64,000 nt of DNA from Paracoccus kondratievae. Lineage in GTDB: Bacteria; Pseudomonadota; Alphaproteobacteria; Rhodobacterales; Rhodobacteraceae. Both the position numbers and the translations under genes were made by a program. Below, one piece after another: positions 1 to 11,115 of the stretch (positions are counted from its first letter, which is position 1; each line of letters starts with the position of its first letter). Below the pieces are notes generated by a model that saw only the letters and a program-made list of their open reading frames with translations, was not told the origin of the DNA and did no database searches. Location: the NCBI RefSeq assembly GCF_009301415.1, contig NZ_CP045072.1, forward strand, positions 97,501 through 161,500, given 5' to 3'.

Positions 1-1375
<1,375 letters not shown>

Positions 1376-1481
1376 TTGATCCGGAAGAAGACAGACCAGA
1401 AAAAACTACCTGCACGTCAGCTTCCAAAAAGCATCCTTGGACAACCAACCCGAATGGGTCACGCCGATACGCTCCTTTCCC

Positions 1482-1600
1482 GGTCTGGTGGCTTTAGCAC
1501 GAGCGAAACACCCGATCCCATCCCGAACTCGGCAGTTAAGCGCCGTAGCGCCAATGGTACTGCGTCAAAAGACGTGGGAGAGTAGGTCACCGCCAGACCT
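1482..1600 (+). rRNA. rrf: 5S ribosomal RNA
   Basis: The 119-base segment starts ggtctggtgg and ends cgccagacc(t), so its termini pair as the 5S helix I. The internal block cacccgatcccatcccgaac is the conserved 5S loop B/helix III region, and the sequence is of the alphaproteobacterial type. It lies about 105 bases after the 23S end, the standard order of an rRNA operon. Confidence 0.96.
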
Positions 1601-1631
1601 GGAAAGAAGCGTAACTCTCTCAACAAACTAC

Positions 1632-1709
<78 letters not shown>

Positions 1710-1720
1710 CGATAATTGCG

Positions 1721-1752
1721 AAACCTCCGTAGCATAATGCGCGGAGGTTTTT
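1721..1752 (+). terminator. Rho-independent terminator of the rRNA operon
   Basis: The inverted repeat aaacctccg / cggaggttt (1721-1729 and 1742-1750) has a 12-base loop and runs into a short T tract, 13 bases after tRNA-fMet. Confidence 0.8.
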
Positions 1753-1758
1753 GCGTTT

Positions 1759-2180
1759 CTACGCCCGGGCTGCGGAGGCTTTTTGCCGTCCGGGCGGCGG
1801 CTTCCGCGAGCTGCCCGATTGCGCCAGCAGGTTGTCCAGCGCCTCGGCTTCCGACAGGAAATCAGGATCCTTCTTTCCCGCGGCGAAGCCCAGGATGGCG
1901 CCGAGATCGCCGCGCAGCACGATGGCCAGTTCGCCCTCCTCCGGCACCAGCGTCACCTGGTCGACCAGCGAGCGCAGGATGTCCGCCGCCTGCGCGCGGC
2001 TGTCCTCGTGCCGCAGGTTCTCGGAAAGCGCGGCGATCCGTTGGGCATAGAGCGCCGCCATGTTCGGGTGCAGCAGGGGTGGTGGCTCGTTCGCATTGGC
2101 CAGCTTCTCCGTCAGCTCGGCCTTGCGGGTTTCCAGCTGCGCAGTCTTGTCCTTCAGGCGACCACGTGCTGTACCCTCTG
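1759..2180 (-). pseudogene. C-terminal remnant of a large serine recombinase (resolvase family)
   Basis: Read on the minus strand, the segment encodes a coiled-coil stretch ([17 protein letters not shown]), then PPPLLHPNMAALYAQRIAAL and an EILRSLVDQV / GDLGAILGFA-like end. This is the pattern of the C-terminal part of large serine recombinases common in Rhodobacteraceae: 'LLHPNMAxxYxxxVAxL...RxLIDxVxLxP...xLRGxLAxIL'. The catalytic N-terminal domain and the recombinase/zinc domains are absent. The frame has no start of its own at the junction near 2155-2180, where it meets the end of another gene in a different frame. It lies directly behind the rRNA operon and tRNA-fMet, which suggests the scar of a departed element. 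Family identity is by recognition of the motif pattern, not by a search. Confidence 0.6.
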
Positions 2181-2564
2181 CACGATGCCCTCCAACTCTT
2201 CCAGCGAGCTTTTCAGAAAACCGACGTGAACGCCGAGTTCCGGGTTTTCCCGCGCAGCGGCGCGGGAATCGTTGACCACCTCGTCCTCGTCCTGCTGATT
2301 TGCGCGGAAAGTCTTTCGGATGGCATCGTAGAGCGCGCGCGGGACGTTCTTTCGCGGCACGAGGAAAAGAATGCCGTCGCCCGCGTTGATCGCATGGGGA
2401 TCGACCAGAAAATAATGGAAGACAGTACCGTCGGGGTAAGCGGTCTCTTCGCGCGTGACGAAACCCATCAGCTTGAAAAGCTTTGCGGTCAGCGGCCCAT
2501 CTTCGGGCTTGCCATAATGCAGTGCGACATGGCCGACGGTCGTGGTGTTAGAGGTGTCGGTCAT
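2154..2564 (-). CDS. VOC-like hypothetical protein, probably truncated at its C-terminus
   Basis: The start is placed at 2564, where agaagagaggcag precedes the ATG; upstream in-frame sequence lacks family character. The 136-residue product opens with GHVALHY and an LFKLMGF segment, then [13 protein letters not shown], which resembles the first beta-alpha-beta-beta-beta module of vicinal-oxygen-chelate proteins. A second module appears to begin ([18 protein letters not shown]) but stops after about 20 residues, exactly where the recombinase remnant begins. The last few residues are probably encoded by foreign DNA. I do not recognise a specific function, and an intact short protein remains possible. 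Confidence 0.5.
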   Translation of the reverse strand: MTDTSNTTTVGHVALHYGKPEDGPLTAKLFKLMGFVTREETAYPDGTVFHYFLVDPHAINAGDGILFLVPRKNVPRALYDAIRKTFRANQQDEDEVVNDSRAAARENPELGVHVGFLKSSLEELEGIVQRVQHVVA

Positions 2565-2776
2565 CTGCCTCTCTTCTCGTGATCTGGCGTCATCTTTGCG
2601 GATCTTGCAGAGCGTCGCATTGCCCGGACGGGTCAGCCGGTCTTTTTGCAGGTGCAGAAAAAGCCATGGATCTCGTTCGATCGGACGATGTCTTGGGGCG
2701 TCGTTCCACACCAGCGTGCCCGCGACATGTTTATGCCGGAACGATGACGGCGGAACAACCCAAAGGGGAGCGGCCG

Positions 2777-3535
2777 ATGAAGGTTCTCGTGCCATTGAAG
2801 CGTGTGATTGACTACAACGTTAAGGCCCGTGTTAGGTCTGATGGTTCTGGTGTTGATCTTGCGAACGTCAAGATGTCGATGAACCCGTTCGACGAGATTG
2901 CGGTTGAGGAGGCGATCCGCCTGAAGGAGTCCGGGAAGGCCTCTGAGGTGATCGCGGTTTCGATCGGTGTGAAGCAGGCAGCCGAGACGCTGCGGACGGC
3001 GCTTGCGATGGGCGCGGACCGTGCGATCCTGGTGGTTGCGGCCGATGATGTGCATCAGGACATCGAGCCCCTGGCGGTGGCCAGGATCCTGGCGAAAGTG
3101 GCGCAGGAAGAGGGCGCGGGCCTGATCATCGCCGGCAAACAGCCGATCGACAACGACATGAACGCGACCGGCCAGATGCTGGCGGCGCTGCTGGGCTGGG
3201 CGCAGGCGACCTTTGCCAGCAAGCTCGAGGTTGATGGCGGCAAGGCCCGGGTCACGCGTGAGGTTGACGGCGGGCTGCAGACGATCGAGGTCAGCCTGCC
3301 TGCGGTGGTGACCGCCGACCTGCGTCTGAACGAGCCGCGCTATGCGAGCCTGCCCAATATCATGAAGGCCAAGAAAAAGCCGCTCGATGAAAAGACCGCC
3401 GGTGATTACGGCGTGGATGTTTCGCCGCGGCTTGAGGTTCTCAAGACCCGCGAGCCCGAGGGGCGCAAGGCCGGCATCAGGGTCGGCTCGGTCGATGAGC
3501 TGGTTGGCAAGCTGAAAGAAGCGGGGGTGATCTGA
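2777..3535 (+). CDS. etfB: Electron transfer flavoprotein, beta subunit
   Basis: This 252-residue protein is the usual EtfB length. It binds AMP and, with EtfA, carries electrons from acyl-CoA and other flavin dehydrogenases to ETF-ubiquinone oxidoreductase. The N-terminus [16 protein letters not shown], the [11 protein letters not shown] block, the AMP-binding segment [16 protein letters not shown] and the C-terminal [15 protein letters not shown] signature are all present. The ATG at 2777 follows aaaggggagcgg and matches the family start; longer in-frame extensions are rejected. Its stop overlaps the etfA start (TGATG), so the two subunits are translationally coupled. Confidence 0.97.
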   Translation: MKVLVPLKRVIDYNVKARVRSDGSGVDLANVKMSMNPFDEIAVEEAIRLKESGKASEVIAVSIGVKQAAETLRTALAMGADRAILVVAADDVHQDIEPLAVARILAKVAQEEGAGLIIAGKQPIDNDMNATGQMLAALLGWAQATFASKLEVDGGKARVTREVDGGLQTIEVSLPAVVTADLRLNEPRYASLPNIMKAKKKPLDEKTAGDYGVDVSPRLEVLKTREPEGRKAGIRVGSVDELVGKLKEAGVI

Positions 3536-4461
3536 TGGCTGTTCTGCTGCTTGGAGAAGTGACGGGTGGTGTTCTGAACCGCGATGCGACCGCCAAGGCG
3601 GTCAGCGCGGTCAGGGGCCTGGGCGATGTGACGGTGCTCTGCGCCGGCGCCTCGGCGAAAGCGGCCGCCGCGGAGGCCGCGACGATCGCCGGCGTGTCGA
3701 AAGTGCTGGTGGCGGAAAGCCCGGTCTATGGCCACCGGCTGGCCGAGCCGACGGCGGCGCTGATCGTGTCTTTGGCGGGTGACTACGACCATATCGCCGC
3801 GCCTGCGACGACGGATGCCAAGAACGTCATGCCGCGGGTTGCGGCGCTTCTGGACGTGATGGTGCTGTCGGATGTCTCGGCGGTGATCGGCGCGGATACG
3901 TTCGAGCGGCCGATCTATGCCGGCAACGCGATCCAGACGGTCAGGTCGAAGGACGCAAAGAAGGTCTTCACCATCCGCACGGCCAGCTTTGATGCGGCGG
4001 GCGAGGGTGGCTCGGCCGCGGTCTCGGATGTGGCTGCTGCTGCGGATCCCGGCCTGTCGTCCTGGGTCGGCGACGAGGTGGCGCAATCGGACCGCCCCGA
4101 GCTGACCTCGGCGAAACGTGTGGTCTCGGGCGGTCGCGGCCTTGGCTCGAAAGAGAGCTTCGGGATCATCGAGGCGCTTGCCGACAAGCTGGGCGCCGCG
4201 GTCGGCGCCTCGCGCGCGGCGGTGGACTCGGGCTACGCGCCGAACGACTGGCAGGTTGGCCAGACCGGCAAGGTTGTCGCGCCCGAGCTTTACGTTGCGG
4301 TCGGCATCTCGGGTGCGATCCAGCACCTCGCGGGGATGAAGGACAGCAAGGTCATCGTCGCCATCAACAAGGACGAAGAGGCCCCCATCTTCCAGATCGC
4401 AGACTACGGCCTCGTCGGGGACCTCTTCTCCACCGTACCAGAACTCACGCAGAAGTTGTAA
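3535..4461 (+). CDS. etfA: Electron transfer flavoprotein, alpha subunit
   Basis: This 308-residue EtfA is of typical length. The C-terminal FAD domain has [27 protein letters not shown] and the ETF-alpha signature [13 protein letters not shown], which contact FAD. It is coupled to etfB by a one-base overlap and followed after 11 bases by a thiolase. The context is fatty-acid or short-chain acyl-CoA oxidation. Confidence 0.97.
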   Translation: MAVLLLGEVTGGVLNRDATAKAVSAVRGLGDVTVLCAGASAKAAAAEAATIAGVSKVLVAESPVYGHRLAEPTAALIVSLAGDYDHIAAPATTDAKNVMPRVAALLDVMVLSDVSAVIGADTFERPIYAGNAIQTVRSKDAKKVFTIRTASFDAAGEGGSAAVSDVAAAADPGLSSWVGDEVAQSDRPELTSAKRVVSGGRGLGSKESFGIIEALADKLGAAVGASRAAVDSGYAPNDWQVGQTGKVVAPELYVAVGISGAIQHLAGMKDSKVIVAINKDEEAPIFQIADYGLVGDLFSTVPELTQKL

Positions 4462-4472
4462 GGGGACATATC

Positions 4473-5666
4473 ATGGGCAGAACTGTTGTCATTGCCTCGG
4501 GCGTTCGGACGGCCATCGGTGATTTCGGGGGCGCGCTGGCCGGGCTGTCGCCCTGCGATCTGGGGGCAGCGGTCGCGGCCGAGGCTATTGCACGCGCCGG
4601 AATCGCACCCGATCAGATCCAGCAGGCCGTATTCGGTAATGTCATCCACACTGCGCCCGAGGACATGTATCTGTCCCGCGTTGTCGCCCTGCAGGCCGGG
4701 GTGCCCGACAGCGTGCCGGCGCTGACGCTGAACCGGCTCTGTGGTTCGGGGCTGCAGGCGGTGGTGACGGCGGCCGAACAGATCGAACTTGGCCGCGCCG
4801 AAATCGCGCTGGCGGGCGGGGCCGAAAGCATGAGCCGCGCCGGTCATCTGTTGATGCAGGCGCGCCCCGGCCAGAAGATGGGCGAGGTGACCGCGACCGA
4901 CATGATGACCGGCGCGCTGACCGATCCGTTCGGCAACGGACACATGGGCGTCACGGCCGAGAATGTCGCAGGCCGTGCCGACATCGGCCGGCAGGCGCAG
5001 GACGTCTTTGCGGTCGAATCGCACCGCCGTGCTGCGGCTGCCATCGAGGCCGGGCATTTCCGCGACCAGATCCTGCCCGTGACGGTGCGGGTGGGCCGGA
5101 CCGAGCGGGTTTTTGACACCGATGAACATGTCCGCCCTGGTATCACGACGGATGATCTGGCCAAATTGCGCCCGGCCTTCTGCAAGGATGGCAGCGTAAC
5201 AGCGGGCAATGCCTCGGGGATCAACGATGGTGCAGGCGCGCTGGTGCTGATGGAGGCGGAGGTGGCCCAGGCGCGCGGCATCACGCCGCTGGCGCGGATC
5301 GTGGCTACCGGTCTTGGCGGGGTTGCGCCCGACGTTATGGGGCTTGGTCCGGTGCCTGCGACCCGGCAGGCTTTGGTGCGCGCGGGGCTGACCGTCGCTG
5401 ATCTGGACGTGATCGAATCGAACGAAGCCTTTGCCGCACAGGCTTGCGCGGTCTCGGCCGAACTCGGCTTTCCGGCAGACAAGGTGAACCCCAACGGTGG
5501 TGCGGTGGCACTTGGCCATCCCATCGGAGCTTCGGGGGCCATCATCCTGATTAAGCTGATTTACGAATTACGCCGCATCGGCGGGCGCTACGGGCTGGCC
5601 ACCATGTGCATTGGCGGCGGACAGGGCATCGCCGTGATCGTCGAGGCGGTGGAGATTGCCCGATGA
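4473..5666 (+). CDS. Acetyl-CoA C-acyltransferase / beta-ketothiolase
   Basis: This is a 397-residue soluble thiolase. The nucleophilic cysteine is C90 in TLNRLCGSGLQAV, and the second active-site motifs GGAVALGHPIGASGA and CIGGGQG are present near the C-terminus. It would cleave or form 3-ketoacyl-CoA such as acetoacetyl-CoA. The ATG at 4473 follows aggggacat, 11 bases after etfA. Its TGA overlaps the next ATG (ATGA), giving an operon with etfBA and the dehydrogenase. Whether it is biosynthetic (PhaA-like) or broad-range (BktB-like) cannot be decided here. Confidence 0.93.
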   Translation: MGRTVVIASGVRTAIGDFGGALAGLSPCDLGAAVAAEAIARAGIAPDQIQQAVFGNVIHTAPEDMYLSRVVALQAGVPDSVPALTLNRLCGSGLQAVVTAAEQIELGRAEIALAGGAESMSRAGHLLMQARPGQKMGEVTATDMMTGALTDPFGNGHMGVTAENVAGRADIGRQAQDVFAVESHRRAAAAIEAGHFRDQILPVTVRVGRTERVFDTDEHVRPGITTDDLAKLRPAFCKDGSVTAGNASGINDGAGALVLMEAEVAQARGITPLARIVATGLGGVAPDVMGLGPVPATRQALVRAGLTVADLDVIESNEAFAAQACAVSAELGFPADKVNPNGGAVALGHPIGASGAIILIKLIYELRRIGGRYGLATMCIGGGQGIAVIVEAVEIAR

Positions 5667-6745
5667 TCCGGTCCGTCGCGATCTTTGGCGGCGGCACGAT
5701 GGGCGGCGGTATCGCGCTGTCCTGCGCCAAGGTCGGGCTGCGGACCACGGTCATCGACACCACAGATGGCGCGCTGGACCTTCTGCGGGTACGGATTCAC
5801 GATCATCTGACACGCGAGATGGCAAAGGGCCGGCTTGGCGCCAATCAGGCCGATGATGCGGTTGAGCATCTGGTGCTATCCCGCGACCCGCATCTTGTCT
5901 CCGGGGCCGATCTGGTTATCGAGGCGGTGCATGAGGATCTGGAGGTCAAGCGTGGCCTCATGCGGCGGATCGAATCTTTGCTGAAGCCGCAGGCGATCAT
6001 AGCGACCAATACGTCCTGCCTGCTGGTGCGCGACATCGCGGCCGCGCTGGATGATCCGGGCCGGATGCTGGGGTTGCACTACTTCAGCCCCGCCGAAATC
6101 AGCCCCATCGTCGAACTGATATCGACCGAGGCCACGCGGCCAGATCTGAGCGAGCCGGTATTGGCCTTTTTGGCCGCAACCGGGAAATCGCCGTTGCCCT
6201 GTAAGGACAGCCCTGGCTTTGCACTCAACCGGTTTTTCTGCCCCTATTGCAATGAGGCGGTGCGACTGCTGGACGATGGGGTGGCGACCATGGGTCAGAT
6301 TGATGCCGTTGCCTGTGAGGCGCTTGGTGTGGCGGCGGGACCATTCCGGGTGATGAACCTGACCAAGCCGGTCATCATGCTGAAAGCGATGGAAAGTCTT
6401 GCAGTGCTTGGGCCATTCTATCGACCTGCCGACGGTTTGCGTGCCTTGGGTGCTGCGTTGGCTGATTGGCAGATCGACGAGCAGCCCGCCACGACGTCCG
6501 AGACGGTCAAGCGCACCATCGCGGATCGCTTGACCGGTGCCTTGCTGTTGTCTGCAGCCGATGCCATGGCCGCCGGCGTGGTTGCCCCTGCGGATCTGGA
6601 TCGCGGCGCGCGCGCGGCACTGCGCTTCGCGCGAACCCCCGTCTCTTTGCTGGCGGACCTGCCGGTTGCGGAAAGCACGCGGCTGATGGCGCTGGTCGAC
6701 GTGCATAAGCGTCGGGGCAATCTTGTCCCGATGTCGCCCGCCTAG
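5663..6745 (+). CDS. 3-hydroxyacyl-CoA (3-hydroxybutyryl-CoA) dehydrogenase
   Basis: It oxidises 3-hydroxyacyl-CoA with NAD. The N-terminal Rossmann loop FGGGTMGGGIA, the NTSCL segment and the catalytic-histidine block GLHYFSPAEISPIVE are visible, then a CKDSPGFALNRF block opens the C-terminal helical domain. At 360 residues it is longer than the usual 285-320, with an extra C-terminal helical half-domain. The start ATG overlaps the thiolase stop. The longer upstream extension lies inside the thiolase gene and is rejected. Confidence 0.9.
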   Translation: MIRSVAIFGGGTMGGGIALSCAKVGLRTTVIDTTDGALDLLRVRIHDHLTREMAKGRLGANQADDAVEHLVLSRDPHLVSGADLVIEAVHEDLEVKRGLMRRIESLLKPQAIIATNTSCLLVRDIAAALDDPGRMLGLHYFSPAEISPIVELISTEATRPDLSEPVLAFLAATGKSPLPCKDSPGFALNRFFCPYCNEAVRLLDDGVATMGQIDAVACEALGVAAGPFRVMNLTKPVIMLKAMESLAVLGPFYRPADGLRALGAALADWQIDEQPATTSETVKRTIADRLTGALLLSAADAMAAGVVAPADLDRGARAALRFARTPVSLLADLPVAESTRLMALVDVHKRRGNLVPMSPA

Positions 6746-6820
6746 TTCTTTCGGGCCGTGCGCGAGGCGCGAAACCGCAGAACTCCGCTACCGACAGACA
6801 GTCATTGGGGAGGATGCAAC

Positions 6821-7487
6821 ATGATTGGAAACAGGCTTCTGGCCTATCTGGCGGGAACGGCGTTTGCCGCAATTCCCACAGCGGCCCTCGGGTGGGACAC
6901 CATCCGCCTAGGTGGCATCGCCTCGATGAGCGGAGCGGGTACCACGGTCGGCAACGTTGCCCGGCTGGGCTGGCAGGTAGAGGTGGAGGAGGTCAACGCC
7001 GCGGGCGGCATCGGCGGCAAACCTGTGGAACTGGCTCTGGGCGACAGCCAGACCGCCCCACACGTGGCGTGGCCGAGGTGCGGCGGCTGATCGGTAATGA
7101 AGGCGCCGTCGCACGGCTGGGACCGATCACCAGGCAGGAAACCATGCCGATCTCGGCTGTCTCGACCGAGGCGAACATCGTCCAGATTTCGACTGCCGCT
7201 TCGCCCGACCTGACGCCGCAGGCGGCTCCCCATCCACTTTTCGAACTCGTTCACCGGGTTGAACCAGATGATCGCGGCGATCCGCTATGCCATCGACATG
7301 ATGGGCGTGAAGAAGATTGCCGTCATTTCCGACAACGGCGGCATGTCCAAGGGGCGGTGTCGGAAATGACGGAATACATGATCGAACAGGGCGCGCGACC
7401 GGTCATCGTGCAGGAGTTTGCGTTCAAGTCCGAGGACATGACCCCGCAGATCTTTTCCAATGCACAACGGCAGGGCCGAGCCGCTGC
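6821..7487 (+). pseudogene. Branched-chain amino acid-type ABC substrate-binding protein, frameshifted and truncated
   Basis: The gene starts well: ggggagga precedes ATG 6821, followed by a signal peptide (LLAYLAGTAFAAIPTAALG). The mature start is typical of a Peripla_BP_6/LivK protein (IRLGGIASMSGAGTTVGN, EVNAAGGIGGK). The frame is lost near 7060; homologous residues resume in another frame (VAEVRRLIGNEGAV, AVSTEANIVQ). A third frame carries FTGLNQMIAAIRYAID...VISDNGGMSKG, then the second frame returns (EQGARPVIVQEFAFKSEDMT). The coding sequence ends near 7487 at the border of an IS remnant. At least three frameshifts and a lost C-terminal half make it non-functional. It may once have belonged to the preceding acyl-CoA operon. 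Confidence 0.82.
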
Positions 7488-7950
7488 ACCTGTGTAGTCG
7501 CTGACCAGGCCGGTCGACATGAAGAACCCGATCTGGCGCCCCTTGGCATCGGCGACGGCGTGCAGCTTGGTGATGATGCAGCCTCTGGTGCGCCCGATCT
7601 GGTGCCCGCGCGTCCCTTTTTTTTCATGTACAGGCTCAGCGCCGTGCGGTGTATCTTGAGATTGGTCGCGTCGATAATGATCTTCTTGTGTTCGGCGCTC
7701 TCGGCGGCCAGGCCGACCATGATCCGGGCGAAGACCCGATTGTCGCTCCAGCGTTTCCAACGGTTGCAGAGGGTCTTGGACGGGCCGTATTCCTTTGGCG
7801 CGTCACATCGGCGCAAGCCATTGCGATTGATGAATATTATGCAGCTGAGGACGCGGCGGTCATCCACGCGCGGCTTGCCATGGCTCTTGGGAGAGAAGGG
7901 CCGTAGCCGCTCCATCCGGGCGTCGCTCAACCAGCAAGATTGCTCATAGA
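7488..7950 (-). pseudogene. IS5-family (IS427-group-like) transposase remnant
   Basis: Minus-strand fragments in two frames encode the N-terminal half of an IS5-type transposase: CWLSDARMERLRPFSPKSHG, KPRVDDRRVLS, FINRNGLRRCDAPKEYGP, then IIIDATNLKIHRTA (first catalytic Asp). In the other frame follow IGRTRGCIITKLHAVADA and GLVSDYTGAA. A single-base loss after the probable ATG (7945) breaks the start, a frameshift lies in the middle, and everything after DYTGAA, including the remaining DDE residues, is missing. The left end abuts the disrupted binding-protein gene without a recognisable terminal repeat. Confidence 0.8.
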
Positions 7951-8332
7951 TCAGGTCTCCTTGCGGAGACTGAATCACGCCAAAGGTCTGAAATCAATGA
8001 GTCTCGAGCCTGACACGTCGGAGTCCAGATGCCTATCCCTCACCGCTTCGGCCGCCTGGCATCCCTAGAACAGAATCGACCTGTCACATTGGCAAGAAAT
8101 GCATCCGAAATTTTTTACACTCTGCTGCCCGCCGCGTTCTTCCGGAACAGCCGAAAACCTAGCATAGAACATAGCAGAAAATGCGGAATGTTTACAACGC
8201 CGCAAAGCTGTCGCCGCGAGGTGGTTCCGATCCGCAGCGGGGGCAACTGCTCCATGCCGCACGGGTTTTGACACAGAACCCATAAATGCGCCCTCTCTTG
8301 CATCGAAGGAACCGCCCCACCAGCGTTTTCGC
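7951..8332. other. Non-coding scar region between IS and relaxase remnants
   Basis: This 380-base stretch holds no convincing gene. A small inverted repeat (ggtctccttgcggagact, near 7952-7969) and the string gagtctcgagcctgacac near 8000 may be the outer end of the IS. The rest is locally richer in A+T than its surroundings. No promoter, tRNA or intact repeat was recognised. Confidence 0.5.
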
Positions 8333-8600
8333 ATGGCGATCAGTCATCTGACGCATCGCATTGTTGGACGTTCGACCCATGACGCCGGAACCGCTGGCGC
8401 GCATGTCGGATACATCACCCGCACCACCGCCTGCTGCGCCGACCCTTCTTTGCCGCTATCCACGACAAGGCCGGGACCGAGGATGAAGCCAATCCTCACG
8501 CGCATATCGCGATCCGGCCATCGACAAGCTCCACAATGCCCCTGAGAGAGCCTCAGCGCACGAAGGGAGGGGGGGTAATCTGGCCTGGATATCGTCGGCT
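8333..8600 (+). pseudogene. MobA/MobL-family relaxase remnant
   Basis: An ATG at 8333 opens MAISHLTHRIVGRSTHDAGT followed by AGAHVGYITRTTAC, the start of a plasmid mobilisation relaxase type. About 100 residues are then missing. In another frame (8434-8517) come PFFAAIHDKAGTEDEANPHA and HIAIR, carrying the metal-binding 'NPHAHI' histidine motif of the MobA/MobL (HUH) relaxases. After one more shift, DPAIDKLHNAPE is readable before homology is lost. The deletion plus frameshifts leave no functional enzyme. Identity rests on two separate motif blocks in the right order. Confidence 0.68.
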
Positions 8601-8778
8601 CTGCCGCACAGGCGGCGATAGATCCCGACAAGGGCGCCATGGTCGTGATGCAGATCGGCCTGCGACATGGGTTGGCCCCCAAGATTGACAAGCCCGCCCC
8701 CAAGACCGCAAGTTGACGCGGCGGGGGCATGCTCTGGAACCCCACGCGCAGCCCGTTCCCAGCAAGATCAGAACAGCC
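8601..8778. other. Intergenic leader of selA, no gene recognised
   Basis: A short minus-strand reading frame starts at 8668 (MSQADLHHDHGALVGIYRRL) and could be a trace of the mobile element's accessory gene, but I do not recognise it. No clear ribosome-binding site precedes selA apart from the weak agatcagaacagcc. No selenocysteine tRNA is present here. Confidence 0.4.
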
Positions 8779-10164
8779 ATGGATCCTCGCAGCGCCCTGC
8801 CTTCGATCGACAAACTCTTGCGTCAGGACGAGATCCTGCGCCTTATCGCCAATCACGGACGCGACGCCGTGGTCGAGACGCTGCGCAGCCTGCTTCAGGA
8901 CCGGCGGCGGGCAATCGGACAGGGTCAGGCAGCAGCCGGCAATCTGCTAACCGAATGTGCCGAGCGGCTGGCAGAGCAGGCCGAGCCCTCGCTCCGACCG
9001 GTGCTGAACCTGACGGGCACGGTCAACCATACCAATCTGGGCCGTGCCCTGCTGTCGCAGCGGGCTGCCGAGGCGGCCTGTCAGGCGATGATCAGCGCGA
9101 CCAATCTGGAATACGACCTTGATCAGGGCACACGCGGCGACCGCGACAGCCATGTCGAGGCGTTGATCTGCCGCCTGACCGGGGCCGAGGCCGCGACCGT
9201 GGTGAACAACAATGCCGCGGCGGTCATGCTGATGCTGAACACACTGGCGCTGGGGCGCGAGGTCGTCGTTTCTCGTGGCGAGCTGGTCGAGATCGGCGGC
9301 GCATTCCGCGTCCCTGATGTGATGGCCCGCGCGGGCTGCCGCTTGCACGAGGTCGGCACCACCAACCGCACCCATCTGCGTGACTATGCTCAGGCTGTGA
9401 ACGAAGAAACTGCCGCCTTCATGAAGGTTCATGCCAGCAATTACGCAATCGAGGGCTTTACGGCCGAGGTGCCTCAGGCCGATCTGGCAGCACTCGCGCG
9501 GCGGCAGGGCATCCCCTTCCTGATTGATCTTGGTAGCGGCTCGTTGCTGGATCTGGGCGCTTTCGGGTTGCCTGCCGAGCCGACGGCGCGGCAAGCGATC
9601 AGTGATGGGGCTGATGCGGTCACCTTTAGCGGTGACAAGCTTTTGGGTGGGCCACAATGCGGCATCATCGCCGGTTCGCGTGAGCTGATCGCCCGTATGC
9701 GCGCCAACCCGCTGAAACGGGCGCTGAGGGTGGACAAGATCATCCTTGCCGCGCTGACCGCAACACTGCAAAGCCACTGCGATCCTGAACGCGCCCGGGC
9801 CGAGATCCCGACCCTGCGCCTTTTGACCCGCCCCACGGATGAGATCCGTGCCCTGGCCGAATGGTTGTGCCCGCAGGTCGGGACGGCGGTTGCCGGGTGG
9901 GCCGGGGTCTCGGTCATCGAATGCCTTAGCCAGATCGGCAGCGGGGCGCGGCCGGTGGATCTGCTGCCAAGCGCGGGGCTGGCTTTTGACGGGATCGGCG
10001 GCGTTTCGGCCCAAGCTATCGCGCGGGCGTTTCGCGAACTGCCACTGCCGGTGATCGGGCGGATCCACAAGGACCGGTTCCTGCTGGATCTGCGCTGTCT
10101 TGAAAACGCAGAGCCCTTTCTTGCTCAGCTGGGCCGACTGACTCTCGTCGCGCCTTCGGCTTGA
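8779..10164 (+). CDS. selA: L-seryl-tRNA(Sec) selenium transferase
   Basis: SelA converts Ser-tRNA(Sec) to Sec-tRNA(Sec) with selenophosphate, using PLP. The 461-residue product matches the family length (E. coli about 463). Recognisable blocks are LPSIDKLL at the start, [60 protein letters not shown] and the PLP-lysine motif [14 protein letters not shown] (K287). The ATG at 8779 gives the family start. No selB, selD or tRNA-Sec is in the window; usually selB follows directly. Instead a putative selenium-oxyanion ABC importer follows after 63 bases in the same orientation, which supports a selenium-supply role. Confidence 0.95.
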   Translation: MDPRSALPSIDKLLRQDEILRLIANHGRDAVVETLRSLLQDRRRAIGQGQAAAGNLLTECAERLAEQAEPSLRPVLNLTGTVNHTNLGRALLSQRAAEAACQAMISATNLEYDLDQGTRGDRDSHVEALICRLTGAEAATVVNNNAAAVMLMLNTLALGREVVVSRGELVEIGGAFRVPDVMARAGCRLHEVGTTNRTHLRDYAQAVNEETAAFMKVHASNYAIEGFTAEVPQADLAALARRQGIPFLIDLGSGSLLDLGAFGLPAEPTARQAISDGADAVTFSGDKLLGGPQCGIIAGSRELIARMRANPLKRALRVDKIILAALTATLQSHCDPERARAEIPTLRLLTRPTDEIRALAEWLCPQVGTAVAGWAGVSVIECLSQIGSGARPVDLLPSAGLAFDGIGGVSAQAIARAFRELPLPVIGRIHKDRFLLDLRCLENAEPFLAQLGRLTLVAPSA

Positions 10165-10227
10165 GTCCGTTGCGGTTAGTGTGGCAAAGGGCGCATCCCA
10201 ACCCTTCCTTGGACAGGAGGACGAACC

Positions 10228-11106
10228 ATGGAATTCCGTCTTAATCGCCGGCAACTCGTCGGGGGCCTGGCCGCCGCTGCGGCGCTTGCCCCGCTTGCCA
10301 GCCGCGCTGCCGAGGTGCTGCGCTTTTCGGCCATCCCCGACGAGGACGCAACCAAGCTGATGGGTCGATTTACCAAGGTTGCCGAATATCTGTCCGACAA
10401 GCTGGGCGTTCCGGTCGAGTTCGTTCCGGTGAAATCCTACCCTGCCGCTGTGGTGGCCTTTCGCAACGATCAGATCCAGCTTGCGTGGTTCGGCGGATTG
10501 TCGGGCGTGCAGGCGCGGCTGGCGCTGCCAGGCTCGGTCGCCATTGCGCAGGGCGAAGAGGATGCGCGTTTCGTCAGCTATTTCATTGCCAATAAGGCGA
10601 CCGGCCTGACTGAGGGGCCGGACTTCCCCATGGCCGCCAAGGGGCGCAGCTTTACCTTTGGTGCCAAGACCTCGACTTCGGGCCGGTTGATGCCGGAATA
10701 TGAGATCAGGCGGAACACCGGGGTGGCGCCGGAAGAGTTCTTTTCCCGGGTCGGGTTTTCGGGCGATCACACCAAAACCGTCGAGCTGGTGCAAAGCGGC
10801 GCCTATGAGATCGGCGCGGTCAACTTCACCGCCTATGACGACATGGTGGCCAAGGGGCAGGTCGATCCGGCCGAGGTCCCGGTGATCTGGCGCACCCCGG
10901 CCTATCCCGACTACAATTTTACCCTGCGCGGCGATGCTGATGAGAAATTTGGCGCGGGCTTTACCGAGCGGCTGACCACGGCGATCCTTGGGATGGATGA
11001 CCCCGAGATCCTTGGCGCCTTTCCGCGCAGCCGCTTTATCGCGGCGAGCAATGCCGATTACCAGCCCATCGAAGAGGTCGCGCGCCAGCTTGATCTTTTG
11101 GACTGA
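10228..11106 (+). CDS. Putative selenate/selenium-type ABC transporter, periplasmic binding protein (PhnD-like)
   Basis: This 292-residue protein begins with a twin-arginine-like leader (NRRQLVGGLAAAAALAPLAS). The body has the PhnD/phosphite-binding fold signature: FSAIPDEDATKLMGRFTKV, VEFVPVKSYPAAVVAFRNDQ, LAWFGGLSGVQARLA and GAVNFTAYDDM. A branch of the phosphate/phosphonate-binding family recurrently sits beside selenium genes and is proposed to carry selenate or a related oxyanion; the placement after selA supports that assignment. A strong aggagg precedes ATG 10228. The ligand is inferred from context only. Confidence 0.8.
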   Translation: MEFRLNRRQLVGGLAAAAALAPLASRAAEVLRFSAIPDEDATKLMGRFTKVAEYLSDKLGVPVEFVPVKSYPAAVVAFRNDQIQLAWFGGLSGVQARLALPGSVAIAQGEEDARFVSYFIANKATGLTEGPDFPMAAKGRSFTFGAKTSTSGRLMPEYEIRRNTGVAPEEFFSRVGFSGDHTKTVELVQSGAYEIGAVNFTAYDDMVAKGQVDPAEVPVIWRTPAYPDYNFTLRGDADEKFGAGFTERLTTAILGMDDPEILGAFPRSRFIAASNADYQPIEEVARQLDLLD

Positions 11107-11115
11107 AGGTCGCCC

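Noticed and set aside
8456..8668. 70-codon minus-strand frame beginning MSQADLHHDHGAL
   Set aside because: It lies in scar DNA over the relaxase remnant, has no recognised family and no clear ribosome-binding site; mentioned only as a possible trace.
8600..8778. Possible selenocysteine tRNA next to selA
   Set aside because: No long acceptor/extra arm cloverleaf with a UCA anticodon could be found in the selA flanks.
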